64,000 nucleotides of DNA from Bin55 sp965199895. GTDB lineage: Bacteria > Pseudomonadota > Gammaproteobacteria > Pseudomonadales > Azotimanducaceae. Of this stretch, positions 54,575 to 63,583 are shown one piece after another. The DNA lies in assembly GCA_965199895.1 (NCBI GenBank), contig CBDATJ010000010.1:266534-330533 (forward strand). The letters run 5' to 3'. The position numbers were made by a program, and so were the translations under genes. The stretch's first letter is position 1. The number at the start of each line of letters is the position of its first letter. The notes under the pieces are model-generated. The model did no database searches. It saw only the letters and a list, made by a program, of their open reading frames with translations, and was not told the origin of the DNA.

Positions 54575-56476
54575 TCAGTATCCATGTCTCTCATAATACG
54601 CTGCTTCTTCAGCAAGCTCATCACCAGAATCGAATTCGTGCTCCTGATCTGTCTCATCCATCTCTTCTGCAACTACTGCTTTTTCCATTGCACGTCCAAC
54701 TAGATCAGATAGCGCTTTCGAGCGTGCGTCAAAAAAAGCGTCAAAGTCATCGTTTCTCAGATGCTCCGAATCAATTAGGTGAGAATCAAGAATGCTATCT
54801 AAATCTGTTGAAGAGACTCCTCTCTGCTCCTCAATCTTTCTCAAGTAAACAGATGGTGCTTGTCCACCGATGAATCTGTTTGTTTCAGCACGCAAAGGAG
54901 TCTTATTCACTATAGAGTTGTAGATTCGCGAATCAATATTCTGTTTCTTGCACCATGCACGAGGAAATATATGGTGAATATCAATTCGATGATCATAGAA
55001 TGTCATGATGTCTGTGGGGGTGTTCGCGATGAAATCTCGACACCCTTGACGCATGACTAATGCGTGAATACCTTTGTATGCAGCTGAAATGCGAGTTCGC
55101 AACGAACGTAATCGCTTTTGTTGAAACACAGCCTCATCAAATGCTTGAGGATAGTCTCCCCCTTCGAGAATGTACCCCACTAATTCAGGGATGTCTCTGG
55201 CTAGTCGAGTGTCGGTACTAGATCCAAACAGCTCGCCCAATGTGATGGCCCAAAACCAACGTGAGACTTTTTGCTTTGCTGTTGTGGTTTGTGCCTTTTT
55301 TCCAAGGATAGCAAATACGGAAGCGAGACCAATGATGAGTGTAGGATATGGAATGTCCCTATACCAAAAGAACTTTTGCTCATTAAGAAACATACTGGCT
55401 TCGATCATGCCTTTTTCAACCGAGTCAGCATGAGACTTATACCCATCAAGTGACAAATTTAACAAGGCATCGCGTTTGCAACTGATCTGAGGGTACTCCC
55501 TCCCTTCTTTACCATGTTTTTCGATCATGAGACGATGTTCTCGTGTGTGTAGGAGTGTACAAGATTTAAGAAAATCTGTGCTCGTGATCCCTTCAAGTAC
55601 ATGACACCGAATTGGGGAATTGATAATGCGATTCTTACGACCGCTTACCGACTTATCTTTAGATCCAAACCAATCTTCTCGCAGATCGAAAGGACAATCT
55701 CTGTTACCAGCGAAGATTGCTGTTAGAAGCTCGAACGCATCAAGTTTCTTCCCTCCTACGTTAACTTTCTCAAAGATCAAACATATTGCCTCTCGAGAGG
55801 TTTCTCGTTTCAGTTGAATGAGAGGCATTTCGTATCGCTCTATCTCCTCAATGACCTTTTTGTCGAAATCCCGCTGCAAATTTGCTATTTTCTCGCCCTT
55901 TCCTTGTTCACGCCAATAATCTCTCCATCCATACAACCAGTCTTTGTTTTTGAACACCAAATTCAATGGGAACATATCATTAGCGTATTCCTTACTTGGT
56001 TCCGAAAGATCAAGGTCGATCTTTTTACCCAAGTCAGTTCTTCTAATGCGGTCTTCAGGTACACTGATGATCGTATCAACTAGATCCACTTTGCCATCCA
56101 AACTTTTTTTGATGTCAAGATAGTAGAATCGCCTAACTTCACCTCTACCTCGTTCCGAACGAGTTCGGACAGGTTCAGAAGAGAACATTGATTGATAAAG
56201 GGAGGTAATCCTTTGCTGGCCGTCGAGAAGCAGTTTCATAGGACTATTGCCGTTGTCCGGGACGCTTTCCAGCAGACGAGGTTTAAAACGAACGTCGCCG
56301 CCAGTTTCTAGAGTTAGCAGAGCTCCGACAGGGAACCCCCTTGCGACCGAAGCTATGAGGTTACGTACATCTTCGTCATTCCACACATAGTCCCTCTGAA
56401 AATCAGGTAGCTGTAGTTGTCCTTCATCGGTCTGTCGAAGGATATCCAACAAATCCTCTTTGGTGCTATCAAACAA
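54575..56476 (-). CDS. DUF262 and HNH/DUF1524-like domain protein, candidate defence nuclease
   Basis: A 633 aa protein combining a DUF262 domain with an HNH-type nuclease domain, the architecture of GmrSD-, BrxU- and SspE-related anti-phage proteins. The N-terminal domain has QLPDFQRDYVWNDEDVRNLI (from residue 21) and the ParB-like NTPase motif DGQQR at 85-89; FEKVNVGGKKLDAFELLTA is also typical. The C-terminal domain has IDIHHIFPRAW (His501/His502), NSIVNKTPL and ETNR. TTG start. It stands alone between an IS relic and a relA fragment, which suggests acquisition by transfer. Restriction of modified DNA is inference from the family. Confidence 0.8.
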   Translation of the reverse strand: MFDSTKEDLLDILRQTDEGQLQLPDFQRDYVWNDEDVRNLIASVARGFPVGALLTLETGGDVRFKPRLLESVPDNGNSPMKLLLDGQQRITSLYQSMFSSEPVRTRSERGRGEVRRFYYLDIKKSLDGKVDLVDTIISVPEDRIRRTDLGKKIDLDLSEPSKEYANDMFPLNLVFKNKDWLYGWRDYWREQGKGEKIANLQRDFDKKVIEEIERYEMPLIQLKRETSREAICLIFEKVNVGGKKLDAFELLTAIFAGNRDCPFDLREDWFGSKDKSVSGRKNRIINSPIRCHVLEGITSTDFLKSCTLLHTREHRLMIEKHGKEGREYPQISCKRDALLNLSLDGYKSHADSVEKGMIEASMFLNEQKFFWYRDIPYPTLIIGLASVFAILGKKAQTTTAKQKVSRWFWAITLGELFGSSTDTRLARDIPELVGYILEGGDYPQAFDEAVFQQKRLRSLRTRISAAYKGIHALVMRQGCRDFIANTPTDIMTFYDHRIDIHHIFPRAWCKKQNIDSRIYNSIVNKTPLRAETNRFIGGQAPSVYLRKIEEQRGVSSTDLDSILDSHLIDSEHLRNDDFDAFFDARSKALSDLVGRAMEKAVVAEEMDETDQEHEFDSGDELAEEAAYYERHGY

Positions 56477-56914
56477 TGGTTTAGTCTCCAGTCAGTTATG
56501 TACGATTAAATGGTTTGTGTGTCAATCAGTTGCAAATTGCGGCTCGCGATCAGTGCGGTCACTGGCACCGCTATGGTGTTTAACGTCTGCTGATCCTTAC
56601 CTGAAGTCTGGTTCTTACTGTTCCCTAATACAGAGCTGTAGGTGACATAAGACAGTGTAAACGTCTTGATTCACGAGCGAACAATTCATTGTGCACAAGG
56701 ATACAATGAGTGAATTTGTCTAGTTCTTGAATTCTGAAGGTTCAATACACGCTCAAGAATTTCTGTTCTACAGCGACTATCGATTGAAATCCTCAACCCA
56801 AAGAGAAAACCAGTCATTGAAGAAATTGTCCTTCAAAATCGGGGCGAGTGTTACGTCAAAGAAGAAGGTTTTGGATTAGAAGCGTTTAACAACACATCAA
56901 AAAGGAAACTAAGT
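56477..56914. other. Gene-free stretch upstream of the DUF262 gene
   Basis: No recognised gene. A plus-strand frame is open from 56738 to the TAA at 56920 (61 codons, no ATG, TTG or GTG start placed well). It encodes LNPKRKPVIEEIVLQNRG and YVKEEGFGLEAFNN, which read like protein but match nothing I know. The rest shows stops in all frames. The DUF262 promoter is expected at the left end on the minus strand. Confidence 0.35.
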
Positions 56915-57267
56915 GTGTAATGAAGGGGTGAAATCTATGAGTGCAGCTCCATCGTGCATGTCTTCCTGCCAATTGAGGACATCACGCTTCCAGTCCACTT
57001 TACTATTCTTGAGGGTATCGAAAGAGATGTTCTTTTCTAGCATTTGTTCAAATCCCGGAGACATTTTTGGCCCGTCCCGTGACTCTTGACTCAATGCCTT
57101 CGTGATCCAACCGCCATTGCAAGTCCTCACACACCGCTTCGATTTGCTTTTCTCGCGTTCTCTTCGTTCTTTGAGAATTGACACTATTGGATGAAATTAT
57201 TGAGGTTTGAGATGTGCAAAAGCGACATCTTCAAGCATCCATTTGAGTTGCCAAATTCCTAGTCGAA
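56915..57267 (-). pseudogene. Partial, internally deleted copy of relA
   Basis: Nucleotide-level copy of relA segments at 62411-62515 and about 62787-63043, on the same strand, 5 kb away. The 91-residue open frame 57184-56909 includes EKNISFD joined directly to TLKNSKVDW and NWQEDMHDGAALIDFT. In the parent these are separated by about 90 residues that form the synthetase active core (parent residues about 267-356). The upstream part is out of frame. It cannot make ppGpp. Mismatches are scattered, so the duplication is not brand new. Confidence 0.88.
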
Positions 57268-57598
57268 ACCCATCCGATCAGTTATCTCTTACTCGTAGAT
57301 GATGTCCTTGATCAGGCACTTGAGCACAACCTGAACTCGAGAAGTCATTGACATGCAACCCAGCGAACAGAATCCTCACAAACCGCACGCTCCAAGCGTC
57401 ATCTGGAGAAAAACACAAGGAACAGGGTTTGGTTGAGTTGCATTGGGGTGTGACCATTACCAATATTCGTTCAGTGCGAAATTGAAGGGATACTCATCAA
57501 TCCTATATATTTTGTGTACTATTTATATATCTTTGACAATTCCTGCGACAAATGGTAGTCAAAGTCTCCCAACTTAACTTAGATTATAGGAGAAAAAA
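57268..57598. other. Spacer between the relA fragment and a membrane-protein gene
   Basis: 331 nt with no gene. The right end has TTGACA (57533-57538) without a good -10 at standard spacing, an AT-rich run (TATATATTTTG, TTTATATAT), and a clear AGGAG ribosome-binding site at 57588-57592 serving the ATG at 57599. Confidence 0.45.
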
Positions 57599-58551
57599 AT
57601 GACTAAACTTAAACTTAGAAAATCAACCCTCGCGTTCACGGGTGTCACAGGAGCAGTGCTTATAGCCATCGGAGGTATATTCCTGATATCCTCCTTACAA
57701 GCTAATAACGTCGTTCGCGAGAACACTACTTGGGATTCTCACCCTAGCCCCACAAATGCAGCGATTAGAGCGGCTCAGAGATTTCAAGAACGTTCCCAAA
57801 AAAACAATGACTGGTTTTATGTTATCAAACAGGCAACAAATCAACAGACAGGAGAGATGGACGACAATGTCCTATCACCCTCTTTGAATGTAGGAACCAT
57901 TTGTGACCCAAACAACATCAATCTGAATGTTGGGGAATATCATAATACAACACTAATTGAGAATGAATCTAGTGGAAATTGTTCTGTCCAGTCGCTTATA
58001 GACGAAGGAACTATAGACGCAACTGTTGTTCCTCATTTAGAGTGGGAGGTGTTTACGGGGTGTCATATGATAATAAGAAAACAATTAATCTGTCACATCA
58101 AACGTTCCCTGGTCGTTCTAGTATCAATTGGAGCCATCAAGCTTTTTTAGGTTGCAAGCCTAATACTGAATTTACAGGCGAAGTAGTAGTGTTTGTGTAT
58201 GATACTAGTAGAACTTACAATTTCACCGTACCTAAGTACAGTGATGCTGGGGCAGGTGCAGTGTATTGGGAGGAAATCCTGTATGCAGTAACTTCCTGCT
58301 CTTTACCACCACTCGTAAGCTCAGAATCCTCACTCCCATTTAATGGAGAATTCCCCAGTTTGATTTTGGATGAATCGTTACAGAATTTTTTAGGGAAAAG
58401 GGAGGATGACGTATGGACGTTATGGAGAAGACATGCAGGTGGTTGGAATGAGCTTGACACCACTAAGAAAGATGAGATTGAGAAAAGAAAGAAGGAAAGA
58501 AGATTCATGAGGGAAACATCATCCGGTACAATCAACGTTCATCAGTACTAA
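57599..58551 (+). pseudogene. Unrecognised single-pass membrane protein, frameshifted
   Basis: Not recognised. From the ATG at 57599 (AGGAG 6 nt upstream), a short basic head is followed by one hydrophobic segment (GVTGAVLIAIGGIFLISSL, residues 16-34) and an extracytoplasmic domain rich in Asn and Thr. Homogeneous composition continues across a frame change: the first frame reads VVPHLEWEVFTG and then turns to nonsense, while the second continues VSYDNKKTINLSHQTF and FTGEVVVFVYDTSRTYNF. Adding one G to the GGGG run near 58055-58060 joins them into about 317 residues. Further downstream the frame seems to shift again. Pilin-like or adhesin-like roles are possible but unsupported. Confidence 0.55.
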
Positions 58552-59136
58552 CCGAAACCGAAGTTCAAACCTTCTGACAGTAACACATGATCCATTCGTT
58601 GCGTACATAGATGTTGTCGATTCCCTGAATAACGCAGATCTGGTTTCCATGCCGGAGTCGTGGGTCTTCGCTGAGATCCTAGGTAATAAGGTATAACAAA
58701 CGTTCCTGTGTGAGTTCAATAGTGCTAGTATTGATCTGAACAGGTTGTTAACCGCTCACAATAGTGCTGTCAAGCTTGGCTCACTGATGCTTATGACAAC
58801 GGTCCCGCACACAACTATCGTTGGTGTGATATTTCTAATCACTTCAAGTGCAATTGATAGGGTGATGGTTCATTATCTCGATCAGTATGGGGTATAGCAG
58901 CGAATGTGAACGGGACAAACTGCTTTCTAGTATTTGCAAGCAGGAATGTGGGATCGTTTCTCCGGATCTACTGAGGCGTGTATCGACGATGACCTTGCTG
59001 TTTTTGAGATGAGAACGGAAATTTAGACAAACTGCTAGAACAACTACCCTCTCACAAGGAAGACTTACAGGAAGTATTCAATCCTCGTCTGCAACTGCTG
59101 AGAACCTAGAAATAGCTTGGGTGCGTAGGTCAGGCT
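58552..59136. other. Decayed coding remnants downstream of the membrane-protein gene
   Basis: No intact gene. Protein-like segments appear in alternating plus-strand frames: THDPFVAYIDVVDSLNNADL and MPESWVFAEILGNKV, then WLTDAYDNGPAHNYRWC, GIAANVNGTNCFLVFASR, MWDRFSGSTEACIDDDLAVF, and finally GSIQSSSATAENLEIAWVRR near 59080. Stops and frame changes separate them. They are probably the ruined 3' part of the gene that starts at 57599, or of a second gene behind it. Confidence 0.4.
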
Positions 59137-59742
59137 TCAACCGCTCACACGGTACGGTGAATCCCCTTCAATATACCTCGGAAGTCCGTGTTCAGGTGCC
59201 ACGGAATCTCCAACATTTCGACTCGCTACTTGAAGCACTTCTTTAGCACTGACGACAACTTCTCGATCAGAGATGGATACCATCGCCTGCCCTACCTGTG
59301 AGGTCTCGAGTAGTCGGTCACTCTGAACACACTCAATCTTACCCTCAACAAATCGATATTGAGACGCATATACCCATCCTTTCCGTGCACGACGAGCGAG
59401 TTCACATTCTCTTAAGTGAGGATAAACCCGTTGAACTTGCTGTGCCATGACTAGTGAAGTTGAAACAGGAATCACCTCAATTCCAATACCTAATGCAATC
59501 CCTTGTGCAACTGAAGCACCAAGCCTCACCCCTGTGAACGAGCCTGGTCCTGCTGAAAATGCCACTACATCGATTTGATTTCTGGTAGCTCCTGTAGATT
59601 CAAGTAGCTCGTCAATCATCTTTAAGAGACATTCATTGTGCTTGCGCGGGGTCAGACGACTATGTACGGTACAGACTTCTGCAGTACCCAACGCGACCGA
59701 ACATAATTCGTGGGTGGTCTCCAAAGCTAAAATTTGAGCCAT
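59137..59742 (-). CDS. tsaB: tRNA t6A synthesis protein TsaB
   Basis: Non-catalytic ASKHA-fold partner of TsaD in making threonylcarbamoyl-adenosine at position 37 of ANN-decoding tRNAs. ILALETTHELCSVAL is the N-terminal motif and FSAGPGSFTGVRLGASVAQG the family signature. The ATG at 59742 fits the family N-terminus and gives 201 aa; an upstream in-frame ATG at 59805 would add unconserved residues inside moeA. Its start codon overlaps the divergent moeA start at CATG. Confidence 0.92.
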   Translation of the reverse strand: MAQILALETTHELCSVALGTAEVCTVHSRLTPRKHNECLLKMIDELLESTGATRNQIDVVAFSAGPGSFTGVRLGASVAQGIALGIGIEVIPVSTSLVMAQQVQRVYPHLRECELARRARKGWVYASQYRFVEGKIECVQSDRLLETSQVGQAMVSISDREVVVSAKEVLQVASRNVGDSVAPEHGLPRYIEGDSPYRVSG

Positions 59743-60967
59743 GTCCACAATGGTAAGCATCGAATCTGCAGTAGAGAAATTAGCAGATTTGGCCGAGCCC
59801 ATCAATAGGGCTGAAAGGGTACCACTGCAACAAGCATTGGGACGTGTTCTTGCCCATCCGCTGATCGCTCCAATTGATGTTCCTTCGTTTGATAATTCTG
59901 CGATGGATGGTTACGCCCTAGCAGGTTCGGATTCCTTCCCAAAAGGTTCCAAATTCAAACTCGTGGGTGAGAGTAGAGCGGGACACCCATATCAAAGTGC
60001 ACTATCAACAGGACAAGCATGCCGAATCCTCACTGGCGCAGCAATACCCGATGGAACAACTACCGTTCTCATTCAAGAAAATGCAAGTGTATCTGAAAAT
60101 CACGTAGTCGTTGAACAATCACTGAAAGCAGGCGAAAACATACGTCCTGCTGGCTCAGACATCTTAACAGGACAAATTCTTGGTTCAACTTTAGAACCCA
60201 TCAACGCTTACGACTTGGGTTTGTTTGCATCCTGCGGGATTTCTGAAGTCGAAGTACTTAACAAGATCAAAATCGCCATCTTGTCTACTGGAGATGAACT
60301 GAAAAACTCAAACGAAGATCTGGGTCCCGGTGAAATTTATGAATCCAATCGATTTACGCTCAATGGATTGCTTCTTTCTAAACCTGTAGATGTTGTGATG
60401 CTTGACCTTGTACCAGACAAGAAAGAAATGATCAAGCAGATGTTGGAGACTGTAGCTGATGAAGTCGACCTCATCGTAACTAGTGGTGGAGTTTCAGTGG
60501 GAGATACAGATTTCGTCAGACCGGTTATTAGTGAAATCGGAACTCTGGAATTCTGGCGAGTCGCACTCAAACCCGGGAAACCTCTGGCTGTGGGTCAGTT
60601 GGGATCAGCTCTATTTTTTGGTCTACCCGGTAATCCCGTATCTGCAGTTATCACCTACCTGCTCTTTGTTGCACCTACCATTGATCTGATGTGTGGTTTG
60701 CCTCGTAGAGACCCCATGACTTTTCCTGCAACATTGATAAAATCAATCGAACATCGCGCTGGGAGAAGGGAATACCAAAGAGGTAGTCTATCGAACAAAA
60801 ACGGAGACTTGGTGGTGGTTCCAACCGGAGAACAGAGTTCCAACCGGTTAAGTTCCTTTCACGGATGTAATTGTTTGATTGTAGTGCCCGAAAATCGGGA
60901 CACTTTAGAGTCGGGTGAGAGAGTAGAGGTCCTGTTGCTTCCTTTCAGACCAACTTGTTTTAGTTAG
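59741..60967 (+). CDS. moeA: Molybdopterin molybdotransferase MoeA
   Basis: Inserts molybdate into adenylated molybdopterin to form Moco. PIDVPSFDNSAMDGYAL is the N-terminal signature. ILTGAAIPDGTTTVLIQEN, ILSTGDELKN, IYESNRFTL, VTSGGVSVGDTDFV and FGLPGNPVSAVITY are the core motifs. 408 aa from the ATG at 59741; the ATG at 59750 is equally possible. No other moa/moe gene is in the window. It ends 1 nt from the convergent adk. Confidence 0.94.
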   Translation: MSTMVSIESAVEKLADLAEPINRAERVPLQQALGRVLAHPLIAPIDVPSFDNSAMDGYALAGSDSFPKGSKFKLVGESRAGHPYQSALSTGQACRILTGAAIPDGTTTVLIQENASVSENHVVVEQSLKAGENIRPAGSDILTGQILGSTLEPINAYDLGLFASCGISEVEVLNKIKIAILSTGDELKNSNEDLGPGEIYESNRFTLNGLLLSKPVDVVMLDLVPDKKEMIKQMLETVADEVDLIVTSGGVSVGDTDFVRPVISEIGTLEFWRVALKPGKPLAVGQLGSALFFGLPGNPVSAVITYLLFVAPTIDLMCGLPRRDPMTFPATLIKSIEHRAGRREYQRGSLSNKNGDLVVVPTGEQSSNRLSSFHGCNCLIVVPENRDTLESGERVEVLLLPFRPTCFS

Positions 60968-60968
60968 T

Positions 60969-61607
60969 TTATCCCTTAGCTAATGCACTCATAATCGACT
61001 CACGGACTTCTTCAACACCTTGAGTTCCATCGATCTCAAAATAATTCGCTGAAGAGTTACAGTAGTAACTGACCAGTGTCTCTGTTTGCTCACGATATAC
61101 TTTTAGTCGCTCTCGAACTACCTGTTCGGTGTCATCTCGACGATGAACCAACGGCTCGTGAGTGACATCGTCCATATCCTTGACCTTGGGTGGATTGAAG
61201 TCAATGTGGTAGACCCGCCCGCTGGGTAGATGCACTCTGCGACCGACAATCCTACGAACAATGTTATCATCGGGTACCTGGATTTCAACCACCACATCAA
61301 TCGACACTCCCCGATTCTCCAATCCTTGAGCTTGACCTGCCGTACGCGGAAAACCATCAAACAAACAACCCCGAACACAGTCTGGTTGAGCTAATCGTTG
61401 TTCGACCATCCCCAGAATGATGTCATCTGAAACCAAATGTCCTCGAGCCATAATGGCTTTAGCTTTTAAGCCTAGTTCAGTTTTTGCAGAGACTGCAGCA
61501 CGTAGCATATCTCCAGTAGAGACTTGTGGGATTTGGTGATCTACACAAATGAACTGGGCTTGAGTGCCTTTGCCCGCACCAGGCGGGCCAAGTAAGATGA
61601 TTCTCAA
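60969..61607 (-). CDS. adk: Adenylate kinase
   Basis: Interconverts ATP plus AMP with two ADP. P-loop GPPGAGKGT starts at residue 7; STGDMLRAAV binds AMP; FDGFPRTAGQAQ and the LID domain (GRRVHLPSGRVYHIDFNPPK) follow. 212 aa, long-LID bacterial type. The TTG start is forced, since the P-loop begins at residue 7; it overlaps the relA stop (TTGA). A relA-adk overlap is not the usual E. coli neighbourhood. Confidence 0.95.
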   Translation of the reverse strand: MRIILLGPPGAGKGTQAQFICVDHQIPQVSTGDMLRAAVSAKTELGLKAKAIMARGHLVSDDIILGMVEQRLAQPDCVRGCLFDGFPRTAGQAQGLENRGVSIDVVVEIQVPDDNIVRRIVGRRVHLPSGRVYHIDFNPPKVKDMDDVTHEPLVHRRDDTEQVVRERLKVYREQTETLVSYYCNSSANYFEIDGTQGVEEVRESIMSALAKG

Positions 61608-63583
61608 GGGTTGGTTGAGTCCTGATTAGAGATGGAGGTTTCAGAAGTACGAGTCACATCAATGACATCCTGCAATGCGCGTAATTGGGTAATGATTTTT
61701 CTCGTCTGACTGAGACCTTCAGCTTCTAGCTTGATCCGAAGAATAGCAGTTTTTCCAGGGATGGGTGAGTCAATCCTAGCACCGAGTACATTGATTGACA
61801 TGGAAACTAACGTAGAGGTAACGTCCAAGAGTAATCCAGGGCGGTCTTTAGCTCGAACTTCGACTTCTTGAACAGCTCGCGGCTCATCATCTTCACCTTC
61901 GGACTTCAGTAGCTCTTCTACACGAGGTTCATCAAGGTTTTCCATGGTGAGTAGGTCTTGGATGCGCTGATCGCCGACTGAAATAGCGATATAAAACTGA
62001 TCTACGGTGCTATAGTTGTTTTGGACTGCAAGTTCTTCAGCATCTAGATCGATTTCTAGTCTTCGACACTCTTCTTCTAACCATGCTTTGCCTGCTTCAA
62101 CGTTGTCTTCGTATTGCTCTTCACGGAAGAAGCTCTGAATGCTTTTACGAACCCGAGTGGTACGCGCATACCCTAATTCTGGATCAAGCCACGCACGTTG
62201 TGGAATCGCGTCGGGGGAAGTCAGGATTTCGACAACTTGTCCGGTTTCCAAAGGTCGGTTGAGAGGTCGTGGGACTCCATTGACGTTCACTCCATAGCAG
62301 TGATTACCAATATCCGTATGAATGCGATAAGCAAAGTCTACTGCAGTAGATCCGGCGGGTAAATCAATCACATGACCCTTTGGGGTAGAAACATAAATCC
62401 GTGAGAGCTCGTGTGAGGAACGGGTGAAATCTATCAGTGCCGCCCCATCGTGCATGTCTTCCTGCCAATTGAGGACTTCACGCATCCAGTCCACTTTACT
62501 ATTCTTGAGGGTGTCGTCATCGTCTTTGTAGGCCCAGTGCGCACAGACTCCGAGTTCTGATTCGGCGTGCATTTTTTGGGTTCGAATTTGGACTTCTAGG
62601 TTTCTGCCTCTAGGGCCAATCACGGCTGTATGTATAGAACAGTATCCGTTAGCTTTGGGGTTAGCGATGTAATCATCGAATGCTTCGGGTATCGACGGCC
62701 ATGAAGTATGAACAACACCGAGGACGGCATAACAGTTGGGCACTGTGTTGACAATCACACGGACCGCCTCTACATCGTATACGGCATCGAAAGAGATGTT
62801 TTTTTCTTGCATTTTGAGCCAAATCCCGTAGACGTTCTTTGCCCGTCCCGTGACTTTTGACTCAATGCCTTCGTGACCCAACCGCCATTGCAGATCTTCA
62901 CACACTGCTTCGATTTGTTTTTCTCGCTGTTCTCTTCGTTCGTTGAGAACTGACACTATCGCACGAAATTCTTGAGGTTTAAGATGAGCAAAAGCGACAT
63001 CTTCAAGCATCCATTTCAGTTGCCAGATACCTAGTCGACTCGCTAATGGACAATAAAAATCTAGGACTTCGTTTGCGATCTTTTTTACCTGATCGGGAGC
63101 TAAATCTTCATCGAAATGCAGTACTACCATTCGCTCTGCAAGCTTCAGAACTGCGACCCTTGGGTCATCAATCAAAGCGATCAATAGCTGTCGAACATTT
63201 TTGCGGTGATTACGAGATTGACGTTCCAAGAAGGGAGCGCTCGTCTCCGCCACATCGTCGGTTTGAGACATCCGAACTAGTGAAGTGACTAGATTCTCGA
63301 TTTCTACGTGTTCAACATTGTTCAGGTCAAACTCTTTGCCTTTCACCCCAAAGTAAATGGCTCCTGCCAACACAACCGATACGTCGACGTTAAGAGTTAT
63401 GAGCAGATTTGCGATATAGGCTGCTTTGGCAGATGATGATGTTCCTGCGATGAGTTTTTCGACCGCGAGTATGGTGCTACGGGCGTGAGAGTCTCTTTGA
63501 ACTAGAGTGACCACCCAGTCCTCGGACAACCATGGTTGCAGTACCGAATCTTCGGCCATTTGTTTGAGGTTTGCTTCGAGCAT
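61604..63583 (-). CDS. relA: RelA-type (p)ppGpp synthetase
   Basis: Ribosome-associated stringent-response enzyme. The N-terminal hydrolase domain lacks the HD and ED residues (GAIYFGVKGKEF at that place), so it should not degrade ppGpp. The synthetase domain (about residues 240-360) has GRAKNVYGIWLKMQ, FDAVYDVEAVRVIV, NPKANGYCSIHTAV and VQIRTQKMHAESELG. TGS (RIYVSTPKGHVIDLPAGSTA) and C-terminal ACT (RAKDRPGLLLDVTSTL) domains follow. The RelA EXDD motif reads AFDD here. 659 aa. A partial copy lies at 56915-57267. Confidence 0.93.
   Translation of the reverse strand: MLEANLKQMAEDSVLQPWLSEDWVVTLVQRDSHARSTILAVEKLIAGTSSSAKAAYIANLLITLNVDVSVVLAGAIYFGVKGKEFDLNNVEHVEIENLVTSLVRMSQTDDVAETSAPFLERQSRNHRKNVRQLLIALIDDPRVAVLKLAERMVVLHFDEDLAPDQVKKIANEVLDFYCPLASRLGIWQLKWMLEDVAFAHLKPQEFRAIVSVLNERREQREKQIEAVCEDLQWRLGHEGIESKVTGRAKNVYGIWLKMQEKNISFDAVYDVEAVRVIVNTVPNCYAVLGVVHTSWPSIPEAFDDYIANPKANGYCSIHTAVIGPRGRNLEVQIRTQKMHAESELGVCAHWAYKDDDDTLKNSKVDWMREVLNWQEDMHDGAALIDFTRSSHELSRIYVSTPKGHVIDLPAGSTAVDFAYRIHTDIGNHCYGVNVNGVPRPLNRPLETGQVVEILTSPDAIPQRAWLDPELGYARTTRVRKSIQSFFREEQYEDNVEAGKAWLEEECRRLEIDLDAEELAVQNNYSTVDQFYIAISVGDQRIQDLLTMENLDEPRVEELLKSEGEDDEPRAVQEVEVRAKDRPGLLLDVTSTLVSMSINVLGARIDSPIPGKTAILRIKLEAEGLSQTRKIITQLRALQDVIDVTRTSETSISNQDSTNP

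Noticed and set aside
57531..57561. Sigma70 promoter from TTGACA upstream of 57599
   Set aside because: At 16-18 nt spacing the -10 position reads TAGTCA or similar, a poor match; kept only as a remark.
57599..58150. Type IV pilin or minor pilin
   Set aside because: There is one N-terminal membrane segment, but no prepilin peptidase site (G followed by F/M-TLIE) and no pilus genes nearby.
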